A DNA stretch of 30,546 bases from Virgibacillus salarius. Lineage in GTDB: Bacteria; Bacillota; Bacilli; Bacillales; Amphibacillaceae. The notes beneath the pieces were generated by a model. It was not told the DNA's origin, searched no databases, and saw nothing but the letters and a program-made list of their open reading frames with translations. The stretch lies in the NCBI RefSeq assembly GCF_039521925.1, contig NZ_BAAACY010000176.1, forward strand, positions 1-30,546, read 5' to 3'. The position numbers and the translations under genes are program-made. Of the stretch, positions 7,765-15,510 are shown piece after piece (positions within the stretch are counted from its first letter, which is position 1; each line of letters begins with the position of its first letter).

Positions 7765-8322
7765 ATGAAACAAGCAATCTATGGATTAGGATTGTATATT
7801 TTCATGATGCTCCCACCAGTTATTACTTTATTCGAATCTATAATGGTAGTTCATATGCATATGCAAATGCCTTTGTTGGTTATTATTGGAATGATGTTTA
7901 CACCATACCTCAAGAAAAAATTTCCCGGATTTTTTGAAGCTTGTAATCAAAATGGTATACCTGGAATAGTACTTTTTTTGATAATTATGAGTTACTGGAT
8001 GCTCCCACGTGCTATGGATGAGGCCCTTACTTTACCATTAGTAGAGATTTTTAAATTTATAAGCTTACCATTTCTTGCAGGAGTACCACTAAGAGATAGC
8101 TGGCAAAAACTTATGAAATTTGAAAAGAATAGTGTGTATATCTTCTTTAGTGTATTATCAGGAATTATGGCTTGGATTTATATTGCTTCCCCTACACAGC
8201 TATGCAATAACTATTTAGAAACTGAGCAAAGAGCATTAGGCTGGACATTTTTAATAACCGGATTATGTATTATAATTTATTTTATCCAATCGCTATTTAT
8301 TGATGATACAGAAGATTACTAA
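7765..8322 (+). CDS. Unrecognised polytopic membrane protein with His/Met-rich motif
   Basis: I do not recognise this 185-residue protein with confidence. It is highly hydrophobic with about six membrane segments (near 5-22, 32-48, 65-80, 88-105, 124-142 and 155-175). HMHMQM at about 30-35 lies at the start of a helix, a pattern that could bind copper or heme and recalls CtaG-like or DUF1404-like assembly proteins. GGGGGG lies close upstream, and only 3 bp separate it from the SCO1 gene, so they are co-translated. Context suggests assembly of the CuA heme-copper enzyme. That function is inference. Confidence 0.75.
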   Translation: MKQAIYGLGLYIFMMLPPVITLFESIMVVHMHMQMPLLVIIGMMFTPYLKKKFPGFFEACNQNGIPGIVLFLIIMSYWMLPRAMDEALTLPLVEIFKFISLPFLAGVPLRDSWQKLMKFEKNSVYIFFSVLSGIMAWIYIASPTQLCNNYLETEQRALGWTFLITGLCIIIYFIQSLFIDDTEDY

Positions 8323-8330
8323 ACGAAATA

Positions 8331-8504
8331 ATGTCTTTTTGGAGACAAAGAATAGAAGAAAATCGGTCAAATAGGATTTTCAACTTTAATAATAGACTGG
8401 ACTCACTAAATGCTTTATTCGAAAAACAAGGCTTTTCTATAACTGGTGCAGAACATGCTATTTTTGACACTAATGGTAAACTTTTGGATGGAATCAAGAC
8501 GTAA
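8331..8504 (+). CDS. Hypothetical 57-residue ORF
   Basis: An ATG 8 bp after the preceding stop opens a 57-codon frame rich in Asn, Arg and Phe (start MSFWRQRIEENRSN). I recognise no family. There is no clear ribosome binding site, although translational coupling to the upstream gene is possible. It may be a fragment of a longer lost gene or a chance frame. Confidence 0.3.
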   Translation: MSFWRQRIEENRSNRIFNFNNRLDSLNALFEKQGFSITGAEHAIFDTNGKLLDGIKT

Positions 8505-8680
8505 TATAAAGTGGTCAGTTACAAAAGAAATTTAATTTTCTAACTCTAAACTACTCTTTACACTGCTGCTAAGTAAGTAATCTCTTTTAAGGAAAAATTG
8601 AAGTTAGATGAGCAATGGTTAGAAAGCGACTAAAACAACCTAGACGATACTCTATTCGTGTGTGTTTGATCCTATATATA

Positions 8681-8765
8681 ACTGACAGTTAACTCCACTT
8701 ATCAATACTGAGGTTCACTTTTTTCCCGAAGTGGGGCGTTACTGCCAGTAATGTCTGATTGGTTC
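8681..8765. repeat. Dispersed hairpin repeat, copy 1
   Basis: ACTGACAGTTAACTCCACTT (8681-8700) pairs imperfectly with 8729-8749. The adjoining 8741-8765, read on the minus strand, is GAACCAATCAGACAT then TACTGGCAGT, and recurs at 24475-24500 with one extra base. A related hairpin lies at 17041-17129. It sits between convergent genes. The rest of the 8505-8910 gap codes for nothing that I can see. Confidence 0.65.
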
Positions 8766-8798
8766 AAAGGTCTTCAGGTCATACCCTTGTGGTATGAA

Positions 8799-8836
8799 CA
8801 ATCAGTGGGGGGATAAAACAAAACCCCCACTGATTG
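8799..8836. other. 13-bp perfect GC-rich hairpin
   Basis: CAATCAGTGGGGG at 8799-8811 pairs perfectly with CCCCCACTGATTG at 8824-8836 around a 12-base loop. CAATCAG could instead pair with CTGATTGG at about 8755-8762, giving two exclusive folds, and TCATACC/GGTATGA forms a small hairpin just before. There is no T-run after the stem on either strand, so it is not a standard terminator. Confidence 0.6.
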
Positions 8837-8880
8837 AAGCAAAAAGATCGCTCTCTATATATTAAAATCATGTCCATTAG

Positions 8881-8912
8881 AAAAGGAACACCTCTCTTGA
8901 GATGCACCTTTT
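8881..8912 (-). terminator. Possible terminator of the Crp/Fnr-type gene
   Basis: On the minus strand AAAAGG and CCTTTT enclose TCTC/GAGA around a two-base loop, with an internal bulge and a short T-rich tail. It overlaps the end of the regulator gene. It is weak. Confidence 0.4.
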
Positions 8913-9606
8913 ATTGAAATAATTCTTCCTTCAACCTATTGATATCTAGTATCATATTTCCATTACTATCTATTAGAATTAATTGTTTCTTCTTTAATTG
9001 GGTGATCGTTCTGCTAACTGTTTCACGACTTGAACCAATCATATTGGCTAAATCTCTATTCGTAAAACGGGTGGTCAATGTCATTGTTTCATTGATATGC
9101 TCCATTCCATGTTTTTTTCCAAGGCGAATTAATAGAAGAATAATTTGTTCATAAGTATTACGTAGGATTTTTTCTTCTAAGCGATTCTGTAAATCCACTA
9201 TCTTATCTCCAAGCACACGGAAAATCTTGATACTTACCTCTGGATTGTTGATTAAAAAATCCTCAAATAAATGGATGGGGATGTAAAATAATACTGCTTC
9301 TTCCATTACTTCAGCATGTGCAGGGTAGTTATCATTACGAAAAAAACCTTGGTGAGGAAACATTTCACCTTCACTTAGAATATTGATAATTTGTTCTTTT
9401 CCTTGAATATCAGTTCGATAAATTTTTATTTTACCTTGGTGTATAAAATACACATTAGTGAGAAGGTCATCTTGCATAAAGATATGGACTCCCGATCGGT
9501 AGGTTCGATTTTTTGCAATATTTATAATCGGATCAATTTCATAGTCTGTTAAACTTTTGAAAAGGGGGAAACGTTGTAATAATTTTTTAACTGATGCTGG
9601 ATACAT
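8911..9606 (-). CDS. Crp/Fnr-family regulator without cysteines
   Basis: The 231-residue protein has an N-terminal cyclic-nucleotide-like beta-barrel (about 8-115), a dimerisation helix (about 120-155) and a C-terminal winged helix. The recognition helix reads SSRETVSR, with E195, S198 and R199 in the Fnr ExxSR arrangement. The protein contains no cysteine, so it cannot hold the Fe-S cluster of Bacillus or E. coli Fnr; it may sense a different ligand or be controlled by its level. ATG 9606 has AAAGGATG upstream. A weak box precedes it, suggesting self-regulation. Its central position and the matching boxes at 4444, 10097, 11742 and 25219 make it the likely regulator of the island. Confidence 0.88.
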   Translation of the reverse strand: MYPASVKKLLQRFPLFKSLTDYEIDPIINIAKNRTYRSGVHIFMQDDLLTNVYFIHQGKIKIYRTDIQGKEQIINILSEGEMFPHQGFFRNDNYPAHAEVMEEAVLFYIPIHLFEDFLINNPEVSIKIFRVLGDKIVDLQNRLEEKILRNTYEQIILLLIRLGKKHGMEHINETMTLTTRFTNRDLANMIGSSRETVSRTITQLKKKQLILIDSNGNMILDINRLKEELFQ

Positions 9607-9643
9607 AATTATCATCCTTTCAAATATAGTGCTCCATCTCATA

Positions 9644-9687
9644 ATATTATCACGTACAATTTATAATTAGATGTGAAGAATATCATA
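9644..9687 (-). promoter_or_regulatory. Weak Fnr-type box upstream of the regulator gene
   Basis: Read on the minus strand, TATGATATTCTTCACA (9687-9672) matches TGTGA-N6-TCACA at 8 of 10 positions. A TAATAT -10 candidate lies at 9649-9644, 30.5 bp from the box centre. This suggests autoregulation. Confidence 0.45.
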
Positions 9688-9735
9688 CTTATCAGATTGT
9701 AGTGGAGACTTTGGAGGATAACTATTGAGAAAAAA

Positions 9736-9872
9736 TAGATTACAAAGGTAAGAGCTGTGACAAACATATGATTGTTAAAGCAAAAGCCAAACTATCACCC
9801 AATCCATGGTACTGCCTCTCGAAAGTAGAGTAAATAATCTAATTTCTGGGGATGTTTTGTAAAGTTTGTCAC
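9736..9872. repeat. Palindromic remnant upstream of the radical SAM gene
   Basis: GTGACAAAC at 9757-9765 pairs perfectly with 9864-9872, and TAGATTA at 9736-9742 with TAATCTA at 9835-9841. The pairs cross rather than nest, so two elements may overlap. Another decayed hairpin remnant with GCTGATTGAAG lies at about 9935-9990. The 9688-10096 gap holds no gene. Confidence 0.4.
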
Positions 9873-10096
9873 GGAGTATTTAGATGGAACTCTTTCATAT
9901 CGTTCCTTAGCTAAAAATATAATATGGGTAGTTCCACACTAATAGGGAGAGCCACCGATAAACCAAAGCCCCGCTGATTGAAGTTTCACATTATAACTTT
10001 CTTATTATCGTTTTTTTAGAAGAACATTTAAGTTTTGTCCCAACTCTTTTCTTATTTTCTAGTTGGAAATATTCGTATTACGTCATAATTTAGTTA

Positions 10097-10139
10097 TGTG
10101 ATAAATATCACTAATTGTTTAGTTTTATTGTATTACAAT
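10097..10139 (+). promoter_or_regulatory. Fnr-type box and -10 of the radical SAM gene
   Basis: TGTGATAAATATCACT at 10097-10112 matches the consensus at 9 of 10 positions. TACAAT at 10134-10139 is a strong -10, starting 29.5 bp from the box centre. A GTG inside the box opens the reading frame but cannot be the start if this promoter is real. Confidence 0.75.
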
Positions 10140-10169
10140 TTTCCTAGACTTAAGAAGGGTGGGGCAGTA

Positions 10170-11306
10170 ATGTTTAATAGAGATTATAATGAAAATCCGT
10201 TTATCGTAATATGGGAGCTAACACGTGCTTGTCAGTTACATTGTTTACACTGTCGTGCAGAAGCACAGTATCATAGACACCCATTAGAATTGAATTTTGA
10301 GGAAGGAAAGAAATTAATAGATAATATCTATGAAATGGACAATCCTATGCTTGTATTCACTGGCGGAGATCCATTGGAACGTCTAGATGTTTTTGATATT
10401 GCAGAATATGCGATTAAAAAAGGTGTCCGTTTATCCATGACACCATCTGCAACACCAAATGTAACCAAAGAAGCAATGAAAAAGGCGAAAGATATTGGAC
10501 TTGCTAGATGGGCCTTTAGTATCGATGGCCATTGTAAAGAAGTTCATGACCATTTCCGAGGTACGGAAGGATCCTTTGATTTAACAATAAACGCTATTAA
10601 CGATTTACATGAACTGGATATGCCTTTACAAATTAATACGGTTATTTCTAAATATAATTATGAACATTTGGATGAAATGGCAAAACTAGTAGAAAATTTG
10701 AATTGTGTAATGTGGAGTGTGTTTTTCCTTGTTCCTACTGGGCGAGGGAAAGAGTCAGATATGATTTCACCTGCTGAACATGAGAAGGTATTTAGATGGT
10801 TATACAAACTCTCAAAGCGTGTTCCTTTTGATATTAAAACAACAGCTGCCCAGCACTATCGGCGTGTGGTTATACAGCAGAAAATGCGTGAACAAAGAGG
10901 TATGAGTGATAAAGAACATATCTTTTACGAAGATGCTATCATCGCAGGAAAAACAGGGCAAATTGATGGATTAGGGCGAGCTCCAAAAGGGGTAAATGAT
11001 GGAAATGGGTTTGTGTTCATTTCTCACACTGGGGATGTATACCCAAGTGGTCTATTACCTATTCGAGCAGGTAATGTACGACACACTCCAATATCAGAAA
11101 TTTATAGAGAATCAGAGGTGTTTAAAAATTTAAGGAACCCTGATAAATATAAAGGAAAATGTGGAATCTGCGAATTTCGCCATGTATGTGGTGGTTCCAG
11201 ATCCAGAGCATACAATGTAACAGGTGATTATATGGAAAGTGAACCTTATTGTGTATATATCCCAAGAGCAATGCGTAAGAAAGGAAAGAATATTATAGAA
11301 AAATAG
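10170..11306 (+). CDS. Radical SAM/SPASM protein, NirJ/AhbD-like
   Basis: This 378-residue protein has the radical SAM motif C21-x3-C25-x2-C28 (RACQLHCLHC) and a C-terminal SPASM-type cluster domain with C331, C334, C340 and C361 (CGICEFRHVC). Overall it resembles the heme-modifying group that includes NirJ (heme d1) and AhbD, which decarboxylates Fe-coproporphyrin III to heme b without oxygen. The AhbD-like role is inference; peptide-modifying SPASM enzymes are an alternative, but no precursor peptide gene is seen. ATG 10170 has GAAGGGTGGGG upstream; an in-frame GTG at 10098 lies in the Fnr box. It is a single-gene unit with its own promoter and terminator. Confidence 0.85.
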   Translation: MFNRDYNENPFIVIWELTRACQLHCLHCRAEAQYHRHPLELNFEEGKKLIDNIYEMDNPMLVFTGGDPLERLDVFDIAEYAIKKGVRLSMTPSATPNVTKEAMKKAKDIGLARWAFSIDGHCKEVHDHFRGTEGSFDLTINAINDLHELDMPLQINTVISKYNYEHLDEMAKLVENLNCVMWSVFFLVPTGRGKESDMISPAEHEKVFRWLYKLSKRVPFDIKTTAAQHYRRVVIQQKMREQRGMSDKEHIFYEDAIIAGKTGQIDGLGRAPKGVNDGNGFVFISHTGDVYPSGLLPIRAGNVRHTPISEIYRESEVFKNLRNPDKYKGKCGICEFRHVCGGSRSRAYNVTGDYMESEPYCVYIPRAMRKKGKNIIEK

Positions 11307-11311
11307 ATAGA

Positions 11312-11341
11312 AGCTGAGCAGATGGATGCTTAGCTTTTTTT
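11312..11341 (+). terminator. Terminator after the radical SAM gene
   Basis: AAGCTGAGCA at 11312-11321 pairs with TGCTTAGCTT at 11328-11337 (one G-T pair), followed by a T-run to 11341. Confidence 0.85.
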
Positions 11342-11407
11342 GTAGTCTAAGGAAATGAAGGAAATTATAAAATTAGCCCATGCGGATAAAAATGGCGTGT
11401 TGAACTT

Positions 11408-11554
11408 TGTCCAGCTCTAGTGCCCAGAAACGAGGCGCCTTCACGAATCGCCCCACGTTAAGTCATCATCGGCTCGAAGCTCACCGTGATTTCTTTATCT
11501 CCGTTGACTCGCACCAGTCGTTCGTTTCTATTCGGGCGCTTACACTTTTGTTCT
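11408..11554. repeat. GC-rich intergenic hairpin repeat upstream of narG
   Basis: The element begins TTGTCCAGCTCTAG and ends GGGCGCTTACACTTTTGTTCT-like sequence. Arms at 11419-11433 (AGTGCCCAGAAACGA) and 11522-11540 pair with a small bulge. It is much richer in G+C than its surroundings. GTCCAGCTC...GGGCGCTT elements of this type are scattered widely in Bacillaceae intergenic DNA, as far as I recall. It has no coding capacity, and the rest of 11342-11741 shows nothing else. Confidence 0.65.
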
Positions 11555-11741
11555 ATGAATAAAATGCAGAAATCAGGGGATAGGAACTGTACGGAGAGGA
11601 AGAATTCACAAAAAGGCACTCAAGAGCAAGACTATTGACCAAACAATACACAACACGTTACTGTACTAAATTTGCATTACATTATGAAAAGATGATTTAA
11701 ATATTAATAAGTTTATGACCATATTTTGACATCTGTCAAAG

Positions 11742-11784
11742 TGTGACATACTTCACACTATAGTAGAGATTTGAATGTTTTAAT
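11742..11784 (+). promoter_or_regulatory. Perfect Fnr box and -10 of narG
   Basis: TGTGACATACTTCACA at 11742-11757 matches TGTGA-N6-TCACA at every defined position. TTTAAT at 11779-11784 begins 29.5 bp from the centre, the class II distance known for Bacillus nar promoters. Confidence 0.85.
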
Positions 11785-11826
11785 AAGTTATAGGCTTCAC
11801 AAAGTAACTTATTTGGAGGGACAATA

Positions 11827-14800
11827 ATGAAAAAAAAACCATCTCCACTTTGGCAACGAATAAATTATATAAAACCAAAAGAGACTTATTCAAATAATCA
11901 TAGCCAATTACAAGAAGGGAACCGTGATTGGGAAAATGTATATCGAAAAAGATGGCAGCATGACAAGATAATTCGTTCCACACATGGTGTGAACTGCACG
12001 GGATCATGTAGTTGGAATATTTACGTAAAAGATGGGATCGTTACATGGGAAGGCCAGGCCTTAGACTATCCATCGACAGGACCAGATATGCCAGATTTTG
12101 AGCCACGCGGATGCCCAAGAGGAGCAAGCTTTTCTTGGTATATTTACAGCCCATTGCGCGTGAAATATCCATATGTCAGGAAGAAATTATTGCTTTTATG
12201 GAGAGAAGCTTTAGCTACAAATGACACTCCATTAGAAGCATGGAAAAGTATTGTGGAAGATAAGGAAAAAGCAAAGTCTTATAAACAGGCTAGGGGGAAG
12301 GGAGGATTAGTTAGAGCTGATTGGGAAGAAGTAACTAAGCTTATAGCGGCTTCAACACTTTATACAATCGTCAAATATGGTCCTGACCGTAATGTTGGAT
12401 TTTCACCAATCCCAGCAATGTCAATGCTAAGCTATGCAGCCGGTAGTCGTTTTATGCATTTGCTTGGCGGACAAATGCTCAGCTTCTATGATTGGTATGC
12501 AGACTTACCACCAGCATCTCCGCAAATTTGGGGGGATCAAACCGATGTGCCAGAAAGTTCTGATTGGTTTAATTCCAGTTATATTATGACATGGGGTTCC
12601 AATGTTCCGATGACACGTACACCAGATGCTCACTTTTTAGTTGAAGCTCGCTATAAAGGGACAAAAGTTGTTTCAGTTAGTCCAGATTATGCAGAATCAA
12701 CCAAATTTGCAGATGACTGGCTTTCCATTAGACAAGGAACAGATGGCGCGGCAGCAATGGCAATGGGACATGTTATTTTAAACGAATTTTATAATAAAAA
12801 TAAAACACCTTATTTTGAAAATTATGCAAAACAGTACACAGATTTTCCGTTTTCAGTTCGATTAAAACAAGTAAATGGTAAGTTTATAGCAGACCGATTT
12901 CTAAATGCCGAAGATCTTGGCCTAGCATCCGAGAATAATCAATTTAAGCCAGCAATGTATAACCAAGCTACAAATGGTTTTTCCATCCCTCATGGAACAA
13001 TGGGTTCTCGCTGGGATAAAAAAGGGACTTGGAATTTAAGACTTATTGACGAAAATACCAATGAAAAGATTGAACCTGTTTTAAGCTTCTTTGATATGGA
13101 AGACGAAGTAATTCATGTAGACATGCCGTATTTCGATGCAGAGGAGAAAAAAGTACTACCTCGTGCTATACCTGTAAAGAAAGTAGAACTAAACGGAGAA
13201 GTAGTATATGTTGCCACTGTTTATGATTTGATGCTTGGTAATTACGGAATTGATCGTGGTCTTGGTGGAGAAGCTGCAAGTTCTTATAACGAGATTGCAC
13301 CATTTTCACCAGCATGGCAGGAGGAAATAACAGGTGTGGATCGTAATCTAATCATTAAAGTTGCTCGTGAATTTGCACAGAATGCCATTGATACAAAAGG
13401 TCGTTCCATGATTATTATGGGGGCCGGAATTAACCACTGGTACCATTCTGATACGATTTATCGTGCAATTATAAATCTTGTACTTATGATCGGCGCACAA
13501 GGTGTAAATGGTGGTGGCTGGGCTCACTATGTTGGTCAGGAAAAACTCCGTCCCGTCGAAGGGTGGACTACGATTCAATCCGCCAAAGACTGGGGAGAGC
13601 CGGCAAAATTGCAAAATGGTACTTCCTTTTTCTACTTTGCAACAGGTCAATGGCGTTATGAAGAAACACCTATTTCGGAACTTGCTGCTGCAACTATAGA
13701 CAAAGCTAGATATGATCACCCTGGTGATTACAATGTTTTAGCAGCCCGTTTAGGGTGGTTACCATCATATCCGACGTTTAATAAAAACGGTATTGATTTA
13801 TATAATGAAGCAGTTGCAAATGGAAATGAAACTACAGAAGAAATCGGAAACTTCGTTGCCAAACAATTAAAAGAGAAGAAATTACAATTTGCAATTGAGG
13901 ACCCTGATAATTCGGTTAATTTCCCAAGGAATTTGTTTGTTTGGCGCGCGAACCTAATTTCAAGTTCTGGAAAAGGACATGAATATTTCTTAAAACATTT
14001 ATTAGGTGCATCAAATGGGCTCTTGAACTCTGATGAAGATAGTATTCGACCAAAAGAAATTAAATGGCGAGATGAAGCACCTGAAGGGAAGGTAGATCTA
14101 TTAATTAATCTAGATTTTCGTATGGCTGGAACAGCTCTATACTCTGATGTTATCCTTCCTGCATCAACATGGTATGAAAAGTATGATTTATCAAGCACGG
14201 ATATGCATCCATTTGTACATCCGTTTAGTTCAGCTATCACATCACCATGGGAAGCAAAATCTGACTGGGACATTTTCAAAGTTTTAGCAAAAGGCGTTTC
14301 CGATATAGCTCAAGAAATCGGTATGGGCACAATCAAGGAAATAGTTGCGACACCAATAAATCATGACACGCCTGGAGAGATGGCACAGCCACTTGGCAAA
14401 ATTGAAGACTGGTCAAAAGGGGAATGTGAACCAATTCCAGGTAAAACTATGCCACAAATTCATGTTGTCGAACGTGATTTCAAACAAATTTATAATAAAA
14501 TGACAGCACTTGGTTCAAATATTGCTACTAAAGCATATGGAACCAAAGGTATCAATTGGATGATGAAAGATGAATATGAACAGGCGAAACGAACGTTTGG
14601 CACGGTAGATAACGGAAGTATTGCCGATGGATGTCCAGATATCACTAGTGCAAGAGATGCGTGTGATGCAATCTTAATGCTTTCTTCTACGACAAATGGA
14701 AAAGTTGCCGTAAAAGCGTGGGAAGCATTAGAAAAGACAACGAACTTAGAGTTAAAGGATTTAGCTACGGAAAGAGAAGAAGAGTTATTTACATTTGATA

Positions 14801-15510
14801 ATATTATCACCCAACCGAAAACAGTTCTTACTTCACCAGCATTTAGTGGCTCAGAAAAAGGTGGAAGAAGATATTCACCATTTACAACCAATGTTGAACG
14901 ATTGATTCCATTTCGAACAATTACAGGACGCCAATCTTACTTTTTGGATCATGAAATAATTAAGGAATTTGGGGAGTCATTTGCCATATTCAAACCAATT
15001 TTAAATCAAAAGCCATTTAGTTCTAAACGCCCAGATGTCGAAGGAAAAGAAATTACATTAAATTACTTAACGCCACATAATAAATGGTCAATTCATAGTA
15101 TGTACTTTGATTCACAGCCGATGCTGACGTTGTTTCGCGGTGGACCAACAGTCTGGCTTAATAAAGATGATGCTGCTGAGATTGATGTAAAAGATAATGA
15201 TTGGATTGAATGTTTCAATCGTAATGGCGTAGTTGTAGCAAGAGCGGTTGTTTCACACCGTATTCCTAGAACCATGGCATTTATGCATCATGCACAAGAT
15301 CGTCATATTCATACACCTGGTACGAAACTAACGAAAAATCGTGGAGGTACGCATAACAGCCCAACAAAAATTCATGTGAAACCAACACATATGATTGGTG
15401 GATATGCACAATTAAGTTATGGATTTAATTATTATGGACCTACCGGAAACCAGCGTGACTTAAACGTGGTTATTAGAAAAATGAAGGAGGTTGATTGGCT
15501 TGAAGATTAA
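11827..15510 (+). CDS. narG: Respiratory nitrate reductase, alpha subunit
   Basis: The 1227-residue protein is a full-length NarG, the molybdopterin guanine dinucleotide catalytic subunit that reduces nitrate to nitrite on the cytoplasmic face. Ligands of the FS0 cluster are H53, C57, C61 and C96 (THGVNCTGSC and GCPRG). The molybdenum ligand is D222 in YDWYADLPPASP, at the same number as in E. coli. There is no twin-arginine leader of the exported type. GGAGGG precedes ATG 11827. It is the first gene behind a perfect Fnr box and overlaps narH by 11 bp. I see no frameshift or missing motif. Confidence 0.98.
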   Translation: MKKKPSPLWQRINYIKPKETYSNNHSQLQEGNRDWENVYRKRWQHDKIIRSTHGVNCTGSCSWNIYVKDGIVTWEGQALDYPSTGPDMPDFEPRGCPRGASFSWYIYSPLRVKYPYVRKKLLLLWREALATNDTPLEAWKSIVEDKEKAKSYKQARGKGGLVRADWEEVTKLIAASTLYTIVKYGPDRNVGFSPIPAMSMLSYAAGSRFMHLLGGQMLSFYDWYADLPPASPQIWGDQTDVPESSDWFNSSYIMTWGSNVPMTRTPDAHFLVEARYKGTKVVSVSPDYAESTKFADDWLSIRQGTDGAAAMAMGHVILNEFYNKNKTPYFENYAKQYTDFPFSVRLKQVNGKFIADRFLNAEDLGLASENNQFKPAMYNQATNGFSIPHGTMGSRWDKKGTWNLRLIDENTNEKIEPVLSFFDMEDEVIHVDMPYFDAEEKKVLPRAIPVKKVELNGEVVYVATVYDLMLGNYGIDRGLGGEAASSYNEIAPFSPAWQEEITGVDRNLIIKVAREFAQNAIDTKGRSMIIMGAGINHWYHSDTIYRAIINLVLMIGAQGVNGGGWAHYVGQEKLRPVEGWTTIQSAKDWGEPAKLQNGTSFFYFATGQWRYEETPISELAAATIDKARYDHPGDYNVLAARLGWLPSYPTFNKNGIDLYNEAVANGNETTEEIGNFVAKQLKEKKLQFAIEDPDNSVNFPRNLFVWRANLISSSGKGHEYFLKHLLGASNGLLNSDEDSIRPKEIKWRDEAPEGKVDLLINLDFRMAGTALYSDVILPASTWYEKYDLSSTDMHPFVHPFSSAITSPWEAKSDWDIFKVLAKGVSDIAQEIGMGTIKEIVATPINHDTPGEMAQPLGKIEDWSKGECEPIPGKTMPQIHVVERDFKQIYNKMTALGSNIATKAYGTKGINWMMKDEYEQAKRTFGTVDNGSIADGCPDITSARDACDAILMLSSTTNGKVAVKAWEALEKTTNLELKDLATEREEELFTFDNIITQPKTVLTSPAFSGSEKGGRRYSPFTTNVERLIPFRTITGRQSYFLDHEIIKEFGESFAIFKPILNQKPFSSKRPDVEGKEITLNYLTPHNKWSIHSMYFDSQPMLTLFRGGPTVWLNKDDAAEIDVKDNDWIECFNRNGVVVARAVVSHRIPRTMAFMHHAQDRHIHTPGTKLTKNRGGTHNSPTKIHVKPTHMIGGYAQLSYGFNYYGPTGNQRDLNVVIRKMKEVDWLED

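Noticed and set aside
10098..10169. 24-residue N-terminal extension of the radical SAM protein from GTG 10098
   Set aside because: It overlaps the Fnr box and -10 hexamer and has no ribosome binding site.
13348..14891. Several long minus-strand frames inside narG
   Set aside because: Shadows of narG codon usage with no ribosome binding sites or recognisable domains.
15491..15499. TTG 15491 as narH start
   Set aside because: It touches the AAGGAGG site; TTG 15500 has proper spacing and the usual NarH N-terminus.
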